DNA from: CAZMZF01 sp964570765
GTDB taxonomy: Bacteria; Zixibacteria; MSB-5A5; RBG-16-43-9
Assembly: GCA_964570765.1 (NCBI GenBank)
Contig: CAZMZF010000012.1
Coordinates: 1 to 64,000 of the forward strand
Length of the DNA stretch: 64,000 nt
Direction of reading: 5' to 3'
Shown here: piece after piece, positions 1 to 8,320 of the stretch
Position numbering within the stretch: position 1 is the first letter of the stretch
How the letters are laid out: every line of letters begins with the position of its first letter
Translations under genes and position numbers: made by a program
The notes under the pieces: generated by a model
What the model was told of the DNA's origin: nothing
The model's database searches: none
What the model saw: the letters and a program-made list of their open reading frames with translations, nothing else

Positions 1-32
1 TGTCAATCCTAATTTTATAGATTTTATCATCT

Positions 33-77
33 GTAACGGTCTCCTTTCTAGTTTATTATACTAGAAAAAACCGTTAC
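33..77. repeat. imperfect hairpin at left edge
   Basis: GTAACGGT (33-40) pairs with ACCGTTAC (70-77), and TTTCTAG (45-51) pairs with CTAGAAA (61-67). It lies downstream of the minus-strand TPR gene, beyond repeat copy A. It could act as a weak terminator, but it lacks a clean U-run, so the role is uncertain. Confidence 0.4.
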
Positions 78-110
78 CGAAATAGTGAAAAACTACACAA
101 AGGCGAGATT

Positions 111-226
111 CTGTCCCCATGGTATTGTGTAGCGGAAACCTTCAGGTTTCCATTTTTACTCTATAATAAATTGGAAGGCTAAAGCCTTCCGCTACAAAAC
201 CTTCCCACCTTGAGGACAAGGCAGGA
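111..226. repeat. palindromic repeat, copy A of a 102-bp direct repeat
   Basis: Bases 111-212 are identical to 1831-1932. The core has terminal inverted repeats TGTAGCGGAA (128-137) and TTCCGCTACA (187-196) enclosing two internal hairpins, like a small non-coding MITE/REP element. It is followed by a CCCACCTTG...CAAGG palindrome (203-226) of a second family found many times in this window. A half copy of the first family lies at 13536-13560. Confidence 0.85.
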
Positions 227-231
227 TACCG

Positions 232-1545
232 CTATTCCAAATCTTTCAAAATATCCTCTACTTTTTTTACATCCTCCTCTTTACCCTGTTTCTTAAAAAG
301 CTCTTTTGCTTTCTGTAAATCCTTATTTGCATCATCTTTTTTACCCATCTCAATATAAAGAAGACCAAGGTTCGCATATGTCTCTGCTAAATCCGGGTTA
401 ATCTTAATAGCGGTTCGATATTCTTTTTCAGCCTCAGAGTAGTTCTTCAAATCTTTAAGTAGAACGCCCCGATTGTTATGTGCTATTGTATAATTCGGGT
501 TAATCTTAATAGCGGTTCGATATTCTTTTTCAGCCTCCGGGTAGTTTTTCAAAGCCTTAAGTAGAACGCCCAGATTGTTGTGTGCCTTTGCATAATTCGG
601 GTTAATCTTAATTGCGGTTCGATATTCTTTCTCAGCCTCAGGGTAGTTTTTTAAATCTTTAAATAGATTGCCTAGATTATAGTGTGCCTTTGCATCATCC
701 GGGTTAATCTTAATAGCGGCTCGATATTCTTTTTCAGCTTCCGGGTAGTTTTTCAAATCAGAAAGTAGAACGCCCAGATTATAGTGTGCATCCGCATAAT
801 TAGGGTTAATCTTAATAGCGGCTCGAAATTCTTCCTCTGCCTCCGGATAATTTTTCAAATCATGAAGTAGAACGCCCAGATTGTAGTGTGCAGATACATC
901 ATCCGGGTTAACCTTGATAGCGGCTCGATATTCTTTTTCAGCCTCAAGGTAGTTTTTCAAATCAGAAAGTAGAACGCCTAGATTGTAGTGAGCTACAGAA
1001 GAATCAGGTTTTATTCTGATTATCTCACGTAACTCTTTTTCAGCTAAGTTCAGCTTATTTTGATAATAATAAGCAGAAGCTAAGTTGAAACGTAATTCAA
1101 TTACATCCGGGAAAAGGTCAGTCAATGTTTTATAGGAAGCTTCAGCTTGAAGATAACGCCCACTATCCAGGTCCTCTGATGTTTTTTTAATTTTATCATA
1201 TACTGCTTGACCTACTTCAGGACGGGTTTTACCAATAGCTTTCCAGATTTCTTCATAAGTTTTTGGAGGAGAAATACCTTTTTCCTCGAATTTTGTATCA
1301 ATTGTTTCACTAATGATTTTTTGCAGTTCCTCTTTTGTAGGTCCTCGCAAGTAAATAGCCAAAATAATAGCTAATAGCGCTAGAAAGGTACCTATTATAA
1401 ATGATGGTTTCTTATAGAATGGGATTTTTTTGAGAAGTTCGCCAAATTTAAGATAAAGGTGTTCTCTACAATATTCTTCATTAGGGAGTGGCTTTCTTTT
1501 GCATTGCTTTCCTTTGTTGGTTATTGCTTTACATAGTTCATTCAT
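232..1545 (-). CDS. membrane-anchored TPR protein with N-terminal Cys/His motif
   Basis: The function is not recognised. From the ATG at 1545 the protein has about 437 residues. It opens with a compact Cys/His cluster (CKAITNKGKQCKRK, then YCREH), likely a small zinc-binding motif on the cytoplasmic side. One transmembrane segment follows (about residues 48-66), then a helical linker and at least eight TPR units up to the C-terminus. Six of the units are nearly identical (core NLGVLLxDLKNYPEAEKEYR). A TTG at 1599 would add 18 residues, but ATG puts the Cys motif at the very N-terminus, which looks more natural. TPR domains mediate protein-protein contacts. The gene stands alone between two identical 102-bp repeats. 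Confidence 0.8.
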   Translation of the reverse strand: MNELCKAITNKGKQCKRKPLPNEEYCREHLYLKFGELLKKIPFYKKPSFIIGTFLALLAIILAIYLRGPTKEELQKIISETIDTKFEEKGISPPKTYEEIWKAIGKTRPEVGQAVYDKIKKTSEDLDSGRYLQAEASYKTLTDLFPDVIELRFNLASAYYYQNKLNLAEKELREIIRIKPDSSVAHYNLGVLLSDLKNYLEAEKEYRAAIKVNPDDVSAHYNLGVLLHDLKNYPEAEEEFRAAIKINPNYADAHYNLGVLLSDLKNYPEAEKEYRAAIKINPDDAKAHYNLGNLFKDLKNYPEAEKEYRTAIKINPNYAKAHNNLGVLLKALKNYPEAEKEYRTAIKINPNYTIAHNNRGVLLKDLKNYSEAEKEYRTAIKINPDLAETYANLGLLYIEMGKKDDANKDLQKAKELFKKQGKEEDVKKVEDILKDLE

Positions 1546-1689
1546 AATAAACCCAAAAGGTTTAAAATTTGATCCTTTAGCTTTATCTATAATATTCAAT
1601 TATAGAAAAAATAGTTACTTATCAAGTATTTTTTTGTATTTTTTAGATAATAATCATTTAAAATAGCAATAATGGTAAACTTCATATTT

Positions 1690-1962
1690 CTATTTTATAA
1701 CGTCGGGCGAGGGTAAACCCCATTCCTAAATGACTTTTTCTGATAACGGATCAGCAGTATAGGAAAAGGTCGTTTTGTAGAGACGTATAGAATGCGTCTT
1801 TGGTTTTTTTCCTTAGAACAGAACAATGTCCTGTCCCCATGGTATTGTGTAGCGGAAACCTTCAGGTTTCCATTTTTACTCTATAATAAATTGGAAGGCT
1901 AAAGCCTTCCGCTACAAAACCTTCCCACCTTGTGGGCAAGGTGGGGATACCGGATATCGGAT
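1690..1962. repeat. repeat-filled spacer, includes copy B of the 102-bp repeat
   Basis: This gap between the TPR gene and ispG contains several elements. There is a CGACC/GGTCG palindrome interrupted by a GATAACGGATCAGCAG module (1739-1764). A GTAGAGACG...CGTCT element follows (1776-1801). Copy B of the 102-bp repeat (1831-1932) comes next, then a CCCACCTTG-type palindrome (1923-1946). No gene is visible. Confidence 0.8.
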
Positions 1963-1972
1963 AATTCTATCC

Positions 1973-3040
1973 TTATAAAAAATCCTCCACTTCTCTCATT
2001 AAACTCTTCAAAATCTCTTTTTCCTTAACCTTTTTAATAATCTTGCCCTTCCTGAAAATTAAACCTATCCCTCTTCCGCCAGCCACTCCCACATCTGCTT
2101 CTTTTGCTTCACCTGGACCATTTACCACACACCCCATCACCGCAACTTTAATCGGCTGTTTAATCCTGGCTAATCTTTTTTCCACCAGCTTTACAATAGG
2201 CAGCAAATCTATTTCCATTCTTCCGCAGGTGGGGCAGGAGATAAGGGTTGGACCATACTCTCTTAAATTTAAAGATTTCAAAATCTCATATCCAACTTTA
2301 ACCTCTTCTACCGGGTCACCAGTTAAAGAGACTCTTATGGTATCACCTAAACCCAGAGAGAGAAGAGCTCCAATCCCGATTGCAGATTTTATCGAGCCTG
2401 TTCTTACTGTTCCAACTTCGGTTACCCCTAAATGTAGAGGATAATTTCTTTTCTCTGAAAAAAGTTTATAAGCCTCAATCGTGGTCGGCACATCTGAAGC
2501 TTTGAGAGAGATAACTATCTCTTGATAGTCTAAATCTTCCAGGACCTTAACCTGCTCCAAGGCGGTTTCAACCATAGCTATTGGAGTTGCTTTTCCGTAT
2601 TTATTCAAAACGGATTTTGGAAGCGAGGCTGCATTTACCCCTATGCGTATAGGAATTTTCCTTTCCCTGGCAGATTTTACCACTTCTTTCACTTTCCATA
2701 AAGCACCTATGGTTCCAGGATTAATCCTCAGTTTATCCACGCCAGAATCTAAAGCCATTAATGCCAGCCGGTAATCGAAATGAATATCCGCTACCAGAGG
2801 GATTTTTGCCACATTTTTTATTATCGAGAGTGCCTCAGCCGCCTTTTTATCCAGAACCGCTAACCTAACTATTTCACAGCCAGCCTTCTCTAACCTTTTT
2901 ATCTGCCTTAAAGTTGACTTTACGTCTCTGGTATCAGTAGAACACATCGACTGAACCGAAATCCGGGCGCCACCTCCAATCGGCACTTTCCCTACATAAA
3001 CCCTTCTGGTTTTATCACGTATGGTAAACATATTACTCAT
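1973..3040 (-). CDS. ispG: 4-hydroxy-3-methylbut-2-enyl diphosphate synthase (IspG/GcpE)
   Basis: IspG is the penultimate enzyme of the MEP isoprenoid pathway. It reductively converts MEcPP to HMBPP with a [4Fe-4S] cluster. The sequence shows the N-terminal TIM barrel (VYVGKVPIGGGARISVQSM, VADIHFDYRLA, DKLRINPG) and the C-terminal cluster domain with CPTCGR and GCVVNGPGEA cysteines. This is the short bacterial form of about 355 residues. The longest reading begins with a TTG at 3067. The ATG at 3040 (MSNMFTIRD) is preferred because it gives the usual distance to the conserved N-terminus. It is a stand-alone gene, divergent from the small membrane protein at 3127. Confidence 0.95.
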   Translation of the reverse strand: MSNMFTIRDKTRRVYVGKVPIGGGARISVQSMCSTDTRDVKSTLRQIKRLEKAGCEIVRLAVLDKKAAEALSIIKNVAKIPLVADIHFDYRLALMALDSGVDKLRINPGTIGALWKVKEVVKSARERKIPIRIGVNAASLPKSVLNKYGKATPIAMVETALEQVKVLEDLDYQEIVISLKASDVPTTIEAYKLFSEKRNYPLHLGVTEVGTVRTGSIKSAIGIGALLSLGLGDTIRVSLTGDPVEEVKVGYEILKSLNLREYGPTLISCPTCGRMEIDLLPIVKLVEKRLARIKQPIKVAVMGCVVNGPGEAKEADVGVAGGRGIGLIFRKGKIIKKVKEKEILKSLMREVEDFL

Positions 3041-3075
3041 AATTTCACTTAAATTTCTTTTTGTCAACTATTTTC

Positions 3076-3103
3076 TTGACATAATATTTCTTCTTTCTAA
3101 ATT
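3076..3103 (+). promoter_or_regulatory. putative sigma-70 promoter
   Basis: TTGACA (3076-3081), a 16-bp spacer and TAAATT (3098-3103) precede the plus-strand gene, which has an AAAGGAG ribosome binding site at 3114-3120. Confidence 0.45.
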
Positions 3104-3126
3104 GTTCTAAAATAAAGGAGAACTAA

Positions 3127-3477
3127 ATGTTTTCCAAATATAAGGCAATTTTTATTCTATTAATCATTATAATCCTTGCAGTAATTATGTTTTTTGCTCT
3201 ACACCATAGTGGAATGAGCGAGGATAAATTTATAGAAATCTATATCCAGCTTTCCATAGCTCAAGAAAAGTTCAGGAATAATCCGGAGAAATTAGTAGCT
3301 GAAAGGAAAAAGATTTTTTCTGAATGTAAATTTTCTCGAAAAGAGATGGACCGATTCCTGAAATCTTATAAGAAAAATCCGGAAAAATGGATCGAACTCT
3401 GGGAGAAGATAAACCAGCGTCTATCTGAATTAATCGAAAGGAAAAGAAACACTCAATCCAGAGTAAAAGCGTTTTGA
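3127..3477 (+). CDS. small single-pass membrane protein, unknown function
   Basis: A 116-residue protein with one N-terminal transmembrane helix (about residues 6-27) followed by a charged, helical domain rich in Lys and Glu. It has a good ribosome binding site (AAAGGAG, 6 bases before ATG) and a promoter-like sequence upstream, which supports it as a real gene although no family is recognised. The last 25 bases overlap the 3' end of convergent yraN. The small helical domain facing the periplasm suggests an envelope role, but nothing specific can be claimed. Confidence 0.7.
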   Translation: MFSKYKAIFILLIIIILAVIMFFALHHSGMSEDKFIEIYIQLSIAQEKFRNNPEKLVAERKKIFSECKFSRKEMDRFLKSYKKNPEKWIELWEKINQRLSELIERKRNTQSRVKAF

Positions 3478-3821
3478 ATATGCTCTACCATCTCTTTTCC
3501 TGAGCTTCTATCAATCGCTATCACATCAAACCTGAAATCACAACCTGGAAATTGATACTTTTGCAGAAAAGCAGTTGCCACCTCAACAATCTTTTTCTGC
3601 TTTTTTAAATTAACCCATCCCTGCGGAGGCCCAAAGGATTTACTTTGACCTGCTTTGACTTCTATGAAAACGATGTCATTTTTATCCCTGGCAATTATAT
3701 CGATCTCTTTATGACCATACCGGTAATTAGTAAATAATATCTCGAACCCTTTACTTTTGAGATATTCAACTGCCTTTTTCTCCCCGGATCTGCCTTTTTG
3801 AACAGTTCTCATTTTCTTCAA
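3453..3821 (-). CDS. yraN: UPF0102 family protein YraN
   Basis: A 122-residue Holliday-junction-resolvase-like endonuclease fold of unproven role. Visible motifs are GRSGEKKAVEYLKSKGFEIL, YRYGHKEIDIIARD and IVFIEVKAG, which match the E...D...ExK pattern of the nuclease-like core (GxxGExxA, EIDIIA, FVEVK). The start overlaps the rnhB stop by 4 bases, so the two are translationally coupled. The rnhB-yraN pair commonly follows rplS, and here an MFS gene is inserted between. Length is normal for the family. Confidence 0.92.
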   Translation of the reverse strand: MKKMRTVQKGRSGEKKAVEYLKSKGFEILFTNYRYGHKEIDIIARDKNDIVFIEVKAGQSKSFGPPQGWVNLKKQKKIVEVATAFLQKYQFPGCDFRFDVIAIDRSSGKEMVEHIQNAFTLD

Positions 3822-4492
3822 TCAATTTTAAGAAATTCCTGTTTGACCAGGCATTCCATTACCCTTTTGAAAGATCTGCGATGAATCTTACAGGGACCGA
3901 ATTTCTGTAAGGCTTCTAAGTGTAACTTTGAGGAATATCCTTTATTCCGGTCAAAAGAAAACTGAGGATATTTTTGGTGTAACCTTTTCATCAAGTGATC
4001 CCTCTCAACTTTAGCGATAATCGAGGCCGCCGCACAGGATAACGAAAGGGAATCACCCTTAACCACCGGTAATTGTGGAAGTTTTAAATCAGGTATCTTC
4101 TGATTTCCATCTATCAATATAAAATGAGGTGTATTTTTCAGGCATGAAACAGCTTTATGCATCGCCTTCAAGGAAGCTCTTAAGATATTCAGTTTATCTA
4201 TTTCCTTTTCCTTGACAATTCCCACCCCGAAATCCAATGCACTCTCTTTTATCTTTTTATAAAGCTCCTCCCTTTTCTTAGGGGTAAGTTTTTTAGAATC
4301 ATCGATCCCCGGAATATCTATATCCTCCGGAAATATTACACAGGCTGCCACTACTGGACCAGCTAAAGGACCCCTACCCACTTCATCCACACCCGCCACG
4401 AGCTTATACCCTTTACCCCAGAGCTCCTTTTCAAAAAAAAGCTTATCCTCTGCTTTTGCTTTCTTCATATCAGTGGATTTGGGTGAAGACAT
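3818..4492 (-). CDS. rnhB: ribonuclease HII
   Basis: RNase HII cleaves the RNA strand of RNA-DNA hybrids and removes single ribonucleotides from DNA. The signature GVDEVGRGPLAGPVVAAC carries the first catalytic Asp-Glu pair. A later Asp in LIDGNQKIP and Asp in KVERDHLM complete the DEDD metal site. It has 224 residues, with a short N-terminal extension of about 30 residues before the core. It follows the MFS gene closely (3 bases) and overlaps yraN, so these probably form one transcript. Confidence 0.95.
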   Translation of the reverse strand: MSSPKSTDMKKAKAEDKLFFEKELWGKGYKLVAGVDEVGRGPLAGPVVAACVIFPEDIDIPGIDDSKKLTPKKREELYKKIKESALDFGVGIVKEKEIDKLNILRASLKAMHKAVSCLKNTPHFILIDGNQKIPDLKLPQLPVVKGDSLSLSCAAASIIAKVERDHLMKRLHQKYPQFSFDRNKGYSSKLHLEALQKFGPCKIHRRSFKRVMECLVKQEFLKID

Positions 4493-4495
4493 AAT

Positions 4496-5770
4496 TCACT
4501 CCTGAGTAACTATATAAATTTCTCTCTGAATAAATTTCTTGAAAAGGAATAAAGATATTACAAAACAGAATAATGCTCCTATTCTTACCGCCCAGATAAC
4601 CCCCAAGGTCTGTCCTAAAGTCCCGGCCAAAAAGCTTCCTATAGGCATAGTCCCCATAAACATCATAGTGTAAAAACTCATAACCCTTCCCCTGAGCCCA
4701 TCCGGGATAATCTCCTGCAATAAGGTGTTAGCTGTAGCAACCACAGAGATCATACCCCAACCTGCACCCATTAAAAAGAGAAGTGACAAAAAGAAGTTGC
4801 TCGAAAAAGAAAAAAGAGAAAGTGCCATAAAGAATACTATGATTCCAACCTGCATATATTTCAGCTTCTCCTCTGCTTTTCTTGAAGCCAAACCTAAACC
4901 AGCAGTGATGGCTCCGATGCCGGCAGCAGACATAAGAAACCCTAAACCTGAGGCACCTGCTTTTAAGATATCACGTGCAAAAACTGGCATCAATACTGCA
5001 TAGGAAAAACCAAAGATGCTCATAGATGAAACCATAAGGATCAAAGCTAATCCCCTTTTATTTCCTATTATGTAAGAAATCCCCTCTTTGAAGCTAATTA
5101 AAAAAGAGCTATTCTTAGATTGAGAAACCACATCTTTCATCCTCATCAGATTGAGTCCGACTATAACTGCTATATAACTTAATCCGTTGATGAAAAAACA
5201 GCCTGCTTCTCCCGCTAAGCTGATTAAAATCCCGGCAATGGCAGGACCTAAGATCCTGGCACCGTTGAAGATTGCGGAATTTAAGGCAATAGCATTTAAA
5301 AGGTCTTCTTTCCCAACCATCTCTTTGATAAAAGCCTGCCTGGTTGGAGCATCAAAGGCATTCACAAAACCTAAACATAAAGCTAAGAACATTACATGCC
5401 AGACCCTTACTAATCCTGTAAAAGTGAGAAATGCTAAGATAAAAGCTAAAATCATTGCACCTGTCTGGGTAAAAATAATGAAATTCCGCTTTTTCACCCG
5501 GTCAGCTAATACGCCTGCAGGCAGGGAGAAAAATAGAATGGGCAATCCTGCAAAAGCACTAACCGCTCCTAACAGGAAAGGTGAATTAGTAAGCCTAAAG
5601 ACCAGCCAGCCCTGAGCCACATTCTGCATCCAGGTTCCGACCAAGGAAATCATCTGCCCGAACCAGAAAAGCCTGAAATCCCGATGCCTTAAAGAGCGAA
5701 AGGTCTGCCAGAACTTTCCCCTTTTATGTTCTGAGGAAATTTGATCTGAACTTTTTTGGGCATCGAACAT
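4496..5770 (-). CDS. MFS transporter (enterobactin exporter EntS-like / MFS_3)
   Basis: A major facilitator with 12 predicted helices, about 424 residues from the ATG at 5770. The N-terminus FRSLRHRDFRLFWFGQMISLVGTWMQ is typical of the MFS_3/EntS group, which exports siderophores or drugs. The loop motif GVLADRVKKRN between helices 2 and 3 is the canonical MFS motif A. The reading frame extends upstream to 5839, but that part is translated palindromic repeat (CCCACCTTG family), so the internal ATG is chosen. The gene sits inside an otherwise conserved rplS-rnhB order, suggesting insertion. The substrate cannot be told. Confidence 0.85.
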   Translation of the reverse strand: MFDAQKSSDQISSEHKRGKFWQTFRSLRHRDFRLFWFGQMISLVGTWMQNVAQGWLVFRLTNSPFLLGAVSAFAGLPILFFSLPAGVLADRVKKRNFIIFTQTGAMILAFILAFLTFTGLVRVWHVMFLALCLGFVNAFDAPTRQAFIKEMVGKEDLLNAIALNSAIFNGARILGPAIAGILISLAGEAGCFFINGLSYIAVIVGLNLMRMKDVVSQSKNSSFLISFKEGISYIIGNKRGLALILMVSSMSIFGFSYAVLMPVFARDILKAGASGLGFLMSAAGIGAITAGLGLASRKAEEKLKYMQVGIIVFFMALSLFSFSSNFFLSLLFLMGAGWGMISVVATANTLLQEIIPDGLRGRVMSFYTMMFMGTMPIGSFLAGTLGQTLGVIWAVRIGALFCFVISLFLFKKFIQREIYIVTQE

Positions 5771-5790
5771 ATATTTAGAATTTATTCGAT

Positions 5791-6192
5791 CAACCCACCT
5801 TGCGGGCAAGGTGGGATTACAAAATGGTGGAACAGACATCCTGCCTGTTCTGTCGTAGTGCGACCCTTTCAGGGTCGCTCATCTGGTAGGTCAGACAGGA
5901 ATGTCTGACTTACCAAAAACCTTTTCAGGTTTTGTCAAATTATACAGGAAATACGAAGGGTTGTAAAGATATTTTTAGTAAAGGTAGGGGCGACCCGACG
6001 GGTCGCCCCTACAAAAAAACACCCACCTTGAGGGCAAGGTGGGATTACCAATTGGTGGAACAGACATCTTGTCTGTTCGTAGCGCGACCCTTTTCCTATT
6101 AACGGATCCGCAGGACAGGGTCGCATTGCGAGGCTAATCCCGCCAACGGCGGGACGCGCTACGATGGCTCAGACAGGAATGTCTAACCTACC
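5791..6192. repeat. cluster of dispersed palindromic repeats
   Basis: Fills the gap between rplS and the MFS gene. In order: CCCACCTTGCGGGCAAGGTGGG (5794-5815), a GTGGAACAGACA...TGTTC element, GTGCGACCCTTTCAGGGTCGC (5858-5878), a GTCAGACAGGAATGTCTGAC hairpin (about 5890-5909), GTAGGGGCGACCC...GGGTCGCCCCTAC (5984-6012), a second CCCACCTTG copy (6022-6043), and GTAGCGCGACCCTTTT...AGGGTCGC interrupted by the AACGGATCCG module (6094-6115). No convincing gene. The open frame at 5935-6126 is repeat sequence. Confidence 0.85.
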
Positions 6193-6203
6193 AAAATAAA
6201 GGT

Positions 6204-6724
6204 TTATTTTTTAACTTCCCCTTCTTCTTTCTCCCTCTCCTCTATCTTCGCTGCTTTTCCTTTCATCTTCCTCAGGTAGAAAAGTTTTGCTCTTCTCACC
6301 TTTCCCTCTTTTAGCAGCTCTACATTGGAGACAAAAGGAGAATGCAAAGGGAAAACCCTTTCAACTCCAACTCCGCTGGATAATTTTCTCACGGTAAAGG
6401 TCTGGGAAACCCCCTTTCCCCTCTTCTGTATTACCACACCTTCGAAGATCTGGGTTCTCTCTTTATCCCCCTCCTTGATCTTAACGTGAACTTTGACCGT
6501 ATCCCCGGGTCTGAAATCGATTTTTTTCTCTTTTAGATATTTACCTTCAACTACNNNNNNNNNNNNNNNNNNNNNNNNNNNNNNNNNNNNNNNNNNNNNN
6601 NNNNNNNNNNNNNNNNNNNNNNNNNNNNNNNNNNNNNNNNNNNNNNNNNNNNNNTATCCCCGGGTCTGAAATCGATTTTTTTCTCTTTTAGATATTTACC
6701 TTCAACTACCGAGAGCAAATCCAT
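6204..6724 (-). CDS. rplS: 50S ribosomal protein L19 (interrupted by assembly gap)
   Basis: L19 lies at the 30S-50S interface. The N-terminus is at 6655-6724 (MDLLSVVEGKYLKEKKIDFR) with an AAGGAGGAAC ribosome binding site just upstream. The remainder lies at 6204-6554 (GDTVKVHVKIKEGDKERTQI, then the GVVIQKRGKGVSQTFTVRK core, VERVFPLHSP and KVRRAKLFYLR). A run of 100 N splits the gene. The 55 bases on its left are repeated exactly on its right, and collapsing them gives one uninterrupted reading frame of about 121 residues, normal for L19. It is the last gene of the ffh-rpsP-khpA-rimM-trmD-rplS operon. Confidence 0.95.
6555..6654. other. scaffold gap, 100 N, probably spurious
   Basis: Exactly 100 unknown bases flanked by identical 55-base sequences (6500-6554 and 6655-6709). 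This is the expected trace of two contigs whose ends overlap but were joined with a fixed-length gap. Real missing DNA is not required, because L19 reads through when the overlap is merged. Confidence 0.9.
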
Positions 6725-6796
6725 CTTGTTCCTCCTTCATTTTAAATAAATCAGTAAATGATTATCTATTCCATACTTGCTTTATTATTACGATAA

Positions 6797-7531
6797 TTAC
6801 TTCTCTTTTTCTATCTCGGAAAGTAATTTTTTATCCTCCGGGCTAAGTATTTTTTTCTCCAAAAGGTCAAGTCTCTGTTCTAAAGTTTTTTTTAAAGCCT
6901 CTTTTTTCCTCCATAATCTTATCTTCTCGTGGTTACCGGATAAAAGCACCTCCGGCACCTTCAGACCTTTAAACTCTGCTGGTCTGGTATATTCCGGATA
7001 ACCTAAAAGCCCCTCATAAAAAGAATCAGTCTCTGCGGACTGAAAGTTTCCTAAAAAGCCCGGGATTAAACGAACTAAGCTATCGAGGATAACCAGAGCC
7101 GGAAGCTCTCCTCCAGTCAAAACGTAATCTCCAATCGAGAGCTCTTCTAAATCATACAAAGATTTTATCCTCTCATCTATCCCCTTATAATGCCCGCAGA
7201 TAATTATCAGATGCTCTTTTTTTGAAAGGTCAAAAGCCTTTTCCTGGTCAAACTTTTTACCTTGAGCGGAAGTCAGGATGATATGATAATCTTTTTCCTC
7301 TGGAGAAGTAATTGAATTTAAGGCTAAGGACAAAGGCTCTACCATCATCACCATACCAGCCCCACCACCAAAAGGAGCATCATCTACACTTTTATGTTTA
7401 TCTTTAGTAAAATCTCTAATATCTATTAATTTTATCTGAATTAAACCATTTTCCTGGGCTTTTTTAATTAAGCTCTCATTTAAAGGGCTTAAAAAAAAGT
7501 TCGGGAAAATGGTTAGTATTGAAATACGCAT
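6797..7531 (-). CDS. trmD: tRNA (guanine-N1)-methyltransferase TrmD
   Basis: TrmD methylates G37 of tRNAs next to the anticodon, using S-adenosylmethionine, and prevents frameshifting. The SPOUT knot motifs are visible: DDAPFGGGAGMVM near residues 50-62, IILTSAQGKKFDQ, IICGHYKGIDERI, and SIGDYVLTGGELPALVILDS. It has 244 residues, normal size. It starts at ATG 7531, 23 bases after rimM, in the ribosomal-protein operon. Confidence 0.97.
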   Translation of the reverse strand: MRISILTIFPNFFLSPLNESLIKKAQENGLIQIKLIDIRDFTKDKHKSVDDAPFGGGAGMVMMVEPLSLALNSITSPEEKDYHIILTSAQGKKFDQEKAFDLSKKEHLIIICGHYKGIDERIKSLYDLEELSIGDYVLTGGELPALVILDSLVRLIPGFLGNFQSAETDSFYEGLLGYPEYTRPAEFKGLKVPEVLLSGNHEKIRLWRKKEALKKTLEQRLDLLEKKILSPEDKKLLSEIEKEK

Positions 7532-7554
7532 AAGTTCAAAAAATATAAAAAGTA

Positions 7555-8064
7555 TTAGTCTAAAAGACCATTCAGGGGCTCTATATAGATAAGCTTTTCT
7601 TCGAGGTCAATTTCTTTCACTACCTCTTTTATAAATGGTATATAATATTCTTTCTTATCTTTTCTAACCACCAGAACAGGGTTAACTGGGGAAAAAAGGA
7701 CCTCTTTGACCTCTCCGATCATTTTCCCTTTCAAGCTTTCTACCTTACAGCCAACTAAATCAAAAAGATAGTATCTCTCAGGAGGAGCAGGAGGAACATC
7801 TTTTTTCTCTATTTCTAAATATTTTCCCTTAAGGGAGTCTGCTTTATTTCGGTCTTCAACCTCTTCAAGTTGAAGCAGGATTTTCCCCTGGAAAATCCTG
7901 CTTCCCCTTATCCTGTAAACTACCTCCTTACCTTTTGCATCAGAGATAAAGACTTTTTCTACCTGGGTAAACCTTTTTAGATCATCAGTCAGAGGAGCTA
8001 TCAAAAGTTCACCCTTGAGCCCCCTGGCACGGAGGATTTTACCTATGGCTACCTTATCCGAAAT
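7555..8064 (-). CDS. rimM: 16S rRNA processing protein RimM, likely ATT start
   Basis: RimM assists maturation of the 30S head domain and binds S19. A reading from the first standard start (TTG at 8004) loses the conserved N-terminus. In the same frame upstream the sequence reads VAIGKILRARGLKGELLIAP, a normal RimM start region, and no ATG, GTG or TTG precedes it. An ATT at 8062-8064 lies 4 bases after the khpA stop, about 10 bases downstream of a GGAG. It gives 169 residues, the usual RimM length. The C-terminal PRC barrel (YYLFDLVGCKVES, IPFIKEVVKEID) is intact. Start is inferred; translational coupling to khpA is likely. Confidence 0.85.
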   Translation of the reverse strand: MSDKVAIGKILRARGLKGELLIAPLTDDLKRFTQVEKVFISDAKGKEVVYRIRGSRIFQGKILLQLEEVEDRNKADSLKGKYLEIEKKDVPPAPPERYYLFDLVGCKVESLKGKMIGEVKEVLFSPVNPVLVVRKDKKEYYIPFIKEVVKEIDLEEKLIYIEPLNGLLD

Positions 8065-8068
8065 CGTT

Positions 8069-8299
8069 CTACTCCAGAATCTCCAGCATTGCCCTCTTAC
8101 CCTTCTTGGCAGAGGCAGCCGAGATCAGAATGCGAATAGAGCCGGCAGTCTTCCCCTTCTTGCCAATCACTTTTCCTAAATCACCAGGTCCAACCCTCAG
8201 CTCATACACCGTAGTCTTCTCCCCTTCCACCTCTGATACAACAACCTGATCTGGATGATCCACCAGAGCTTTGACTATGGTCTCGATAAACTGTTTCAT
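8069..8299 (-). CDS. khpA: KH-domain RNA-binding protein KhpA
   Basis: A 76-residue single KH domain with the GKKG loop (VIGKKGKTAGSIRILISAAS). In other bacteria KhpA pairs with KhpB (Jag) and binds RNA affecting cell-envelope genes. It starts with ATG behind a strong GGAGGTTT ribosome binding site. It lies between rpsP and rimM, its standard place. Its stop codon is 4 bases from the proposed ATT start of rimM. Confidence 0.93.
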   Translation of the reverse strand: MKQFIETIVKALVDHPDQVVVSEVEGEKTTVYELRVGPGDLGKVIGKKGKTAGSIRILISAASAKKGKRAMLEILE

Positions 8300-8320
8300 T
8301 TTAAACCTCCTTCAAAACAG

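Noticed and set aside
360..1010. Regular 102-base periodicity like a CRISPR array
   Set aside because: The period is in frame, encodes 34-residue TPR units, and there are no unique spacers.
5935..6126. Open frames in the repeat cluster
   Set aside because: They consist of translated palindromic repeats, have no ribosome binding site and no known domain. Same for 17087-17368 and 32696-32947.
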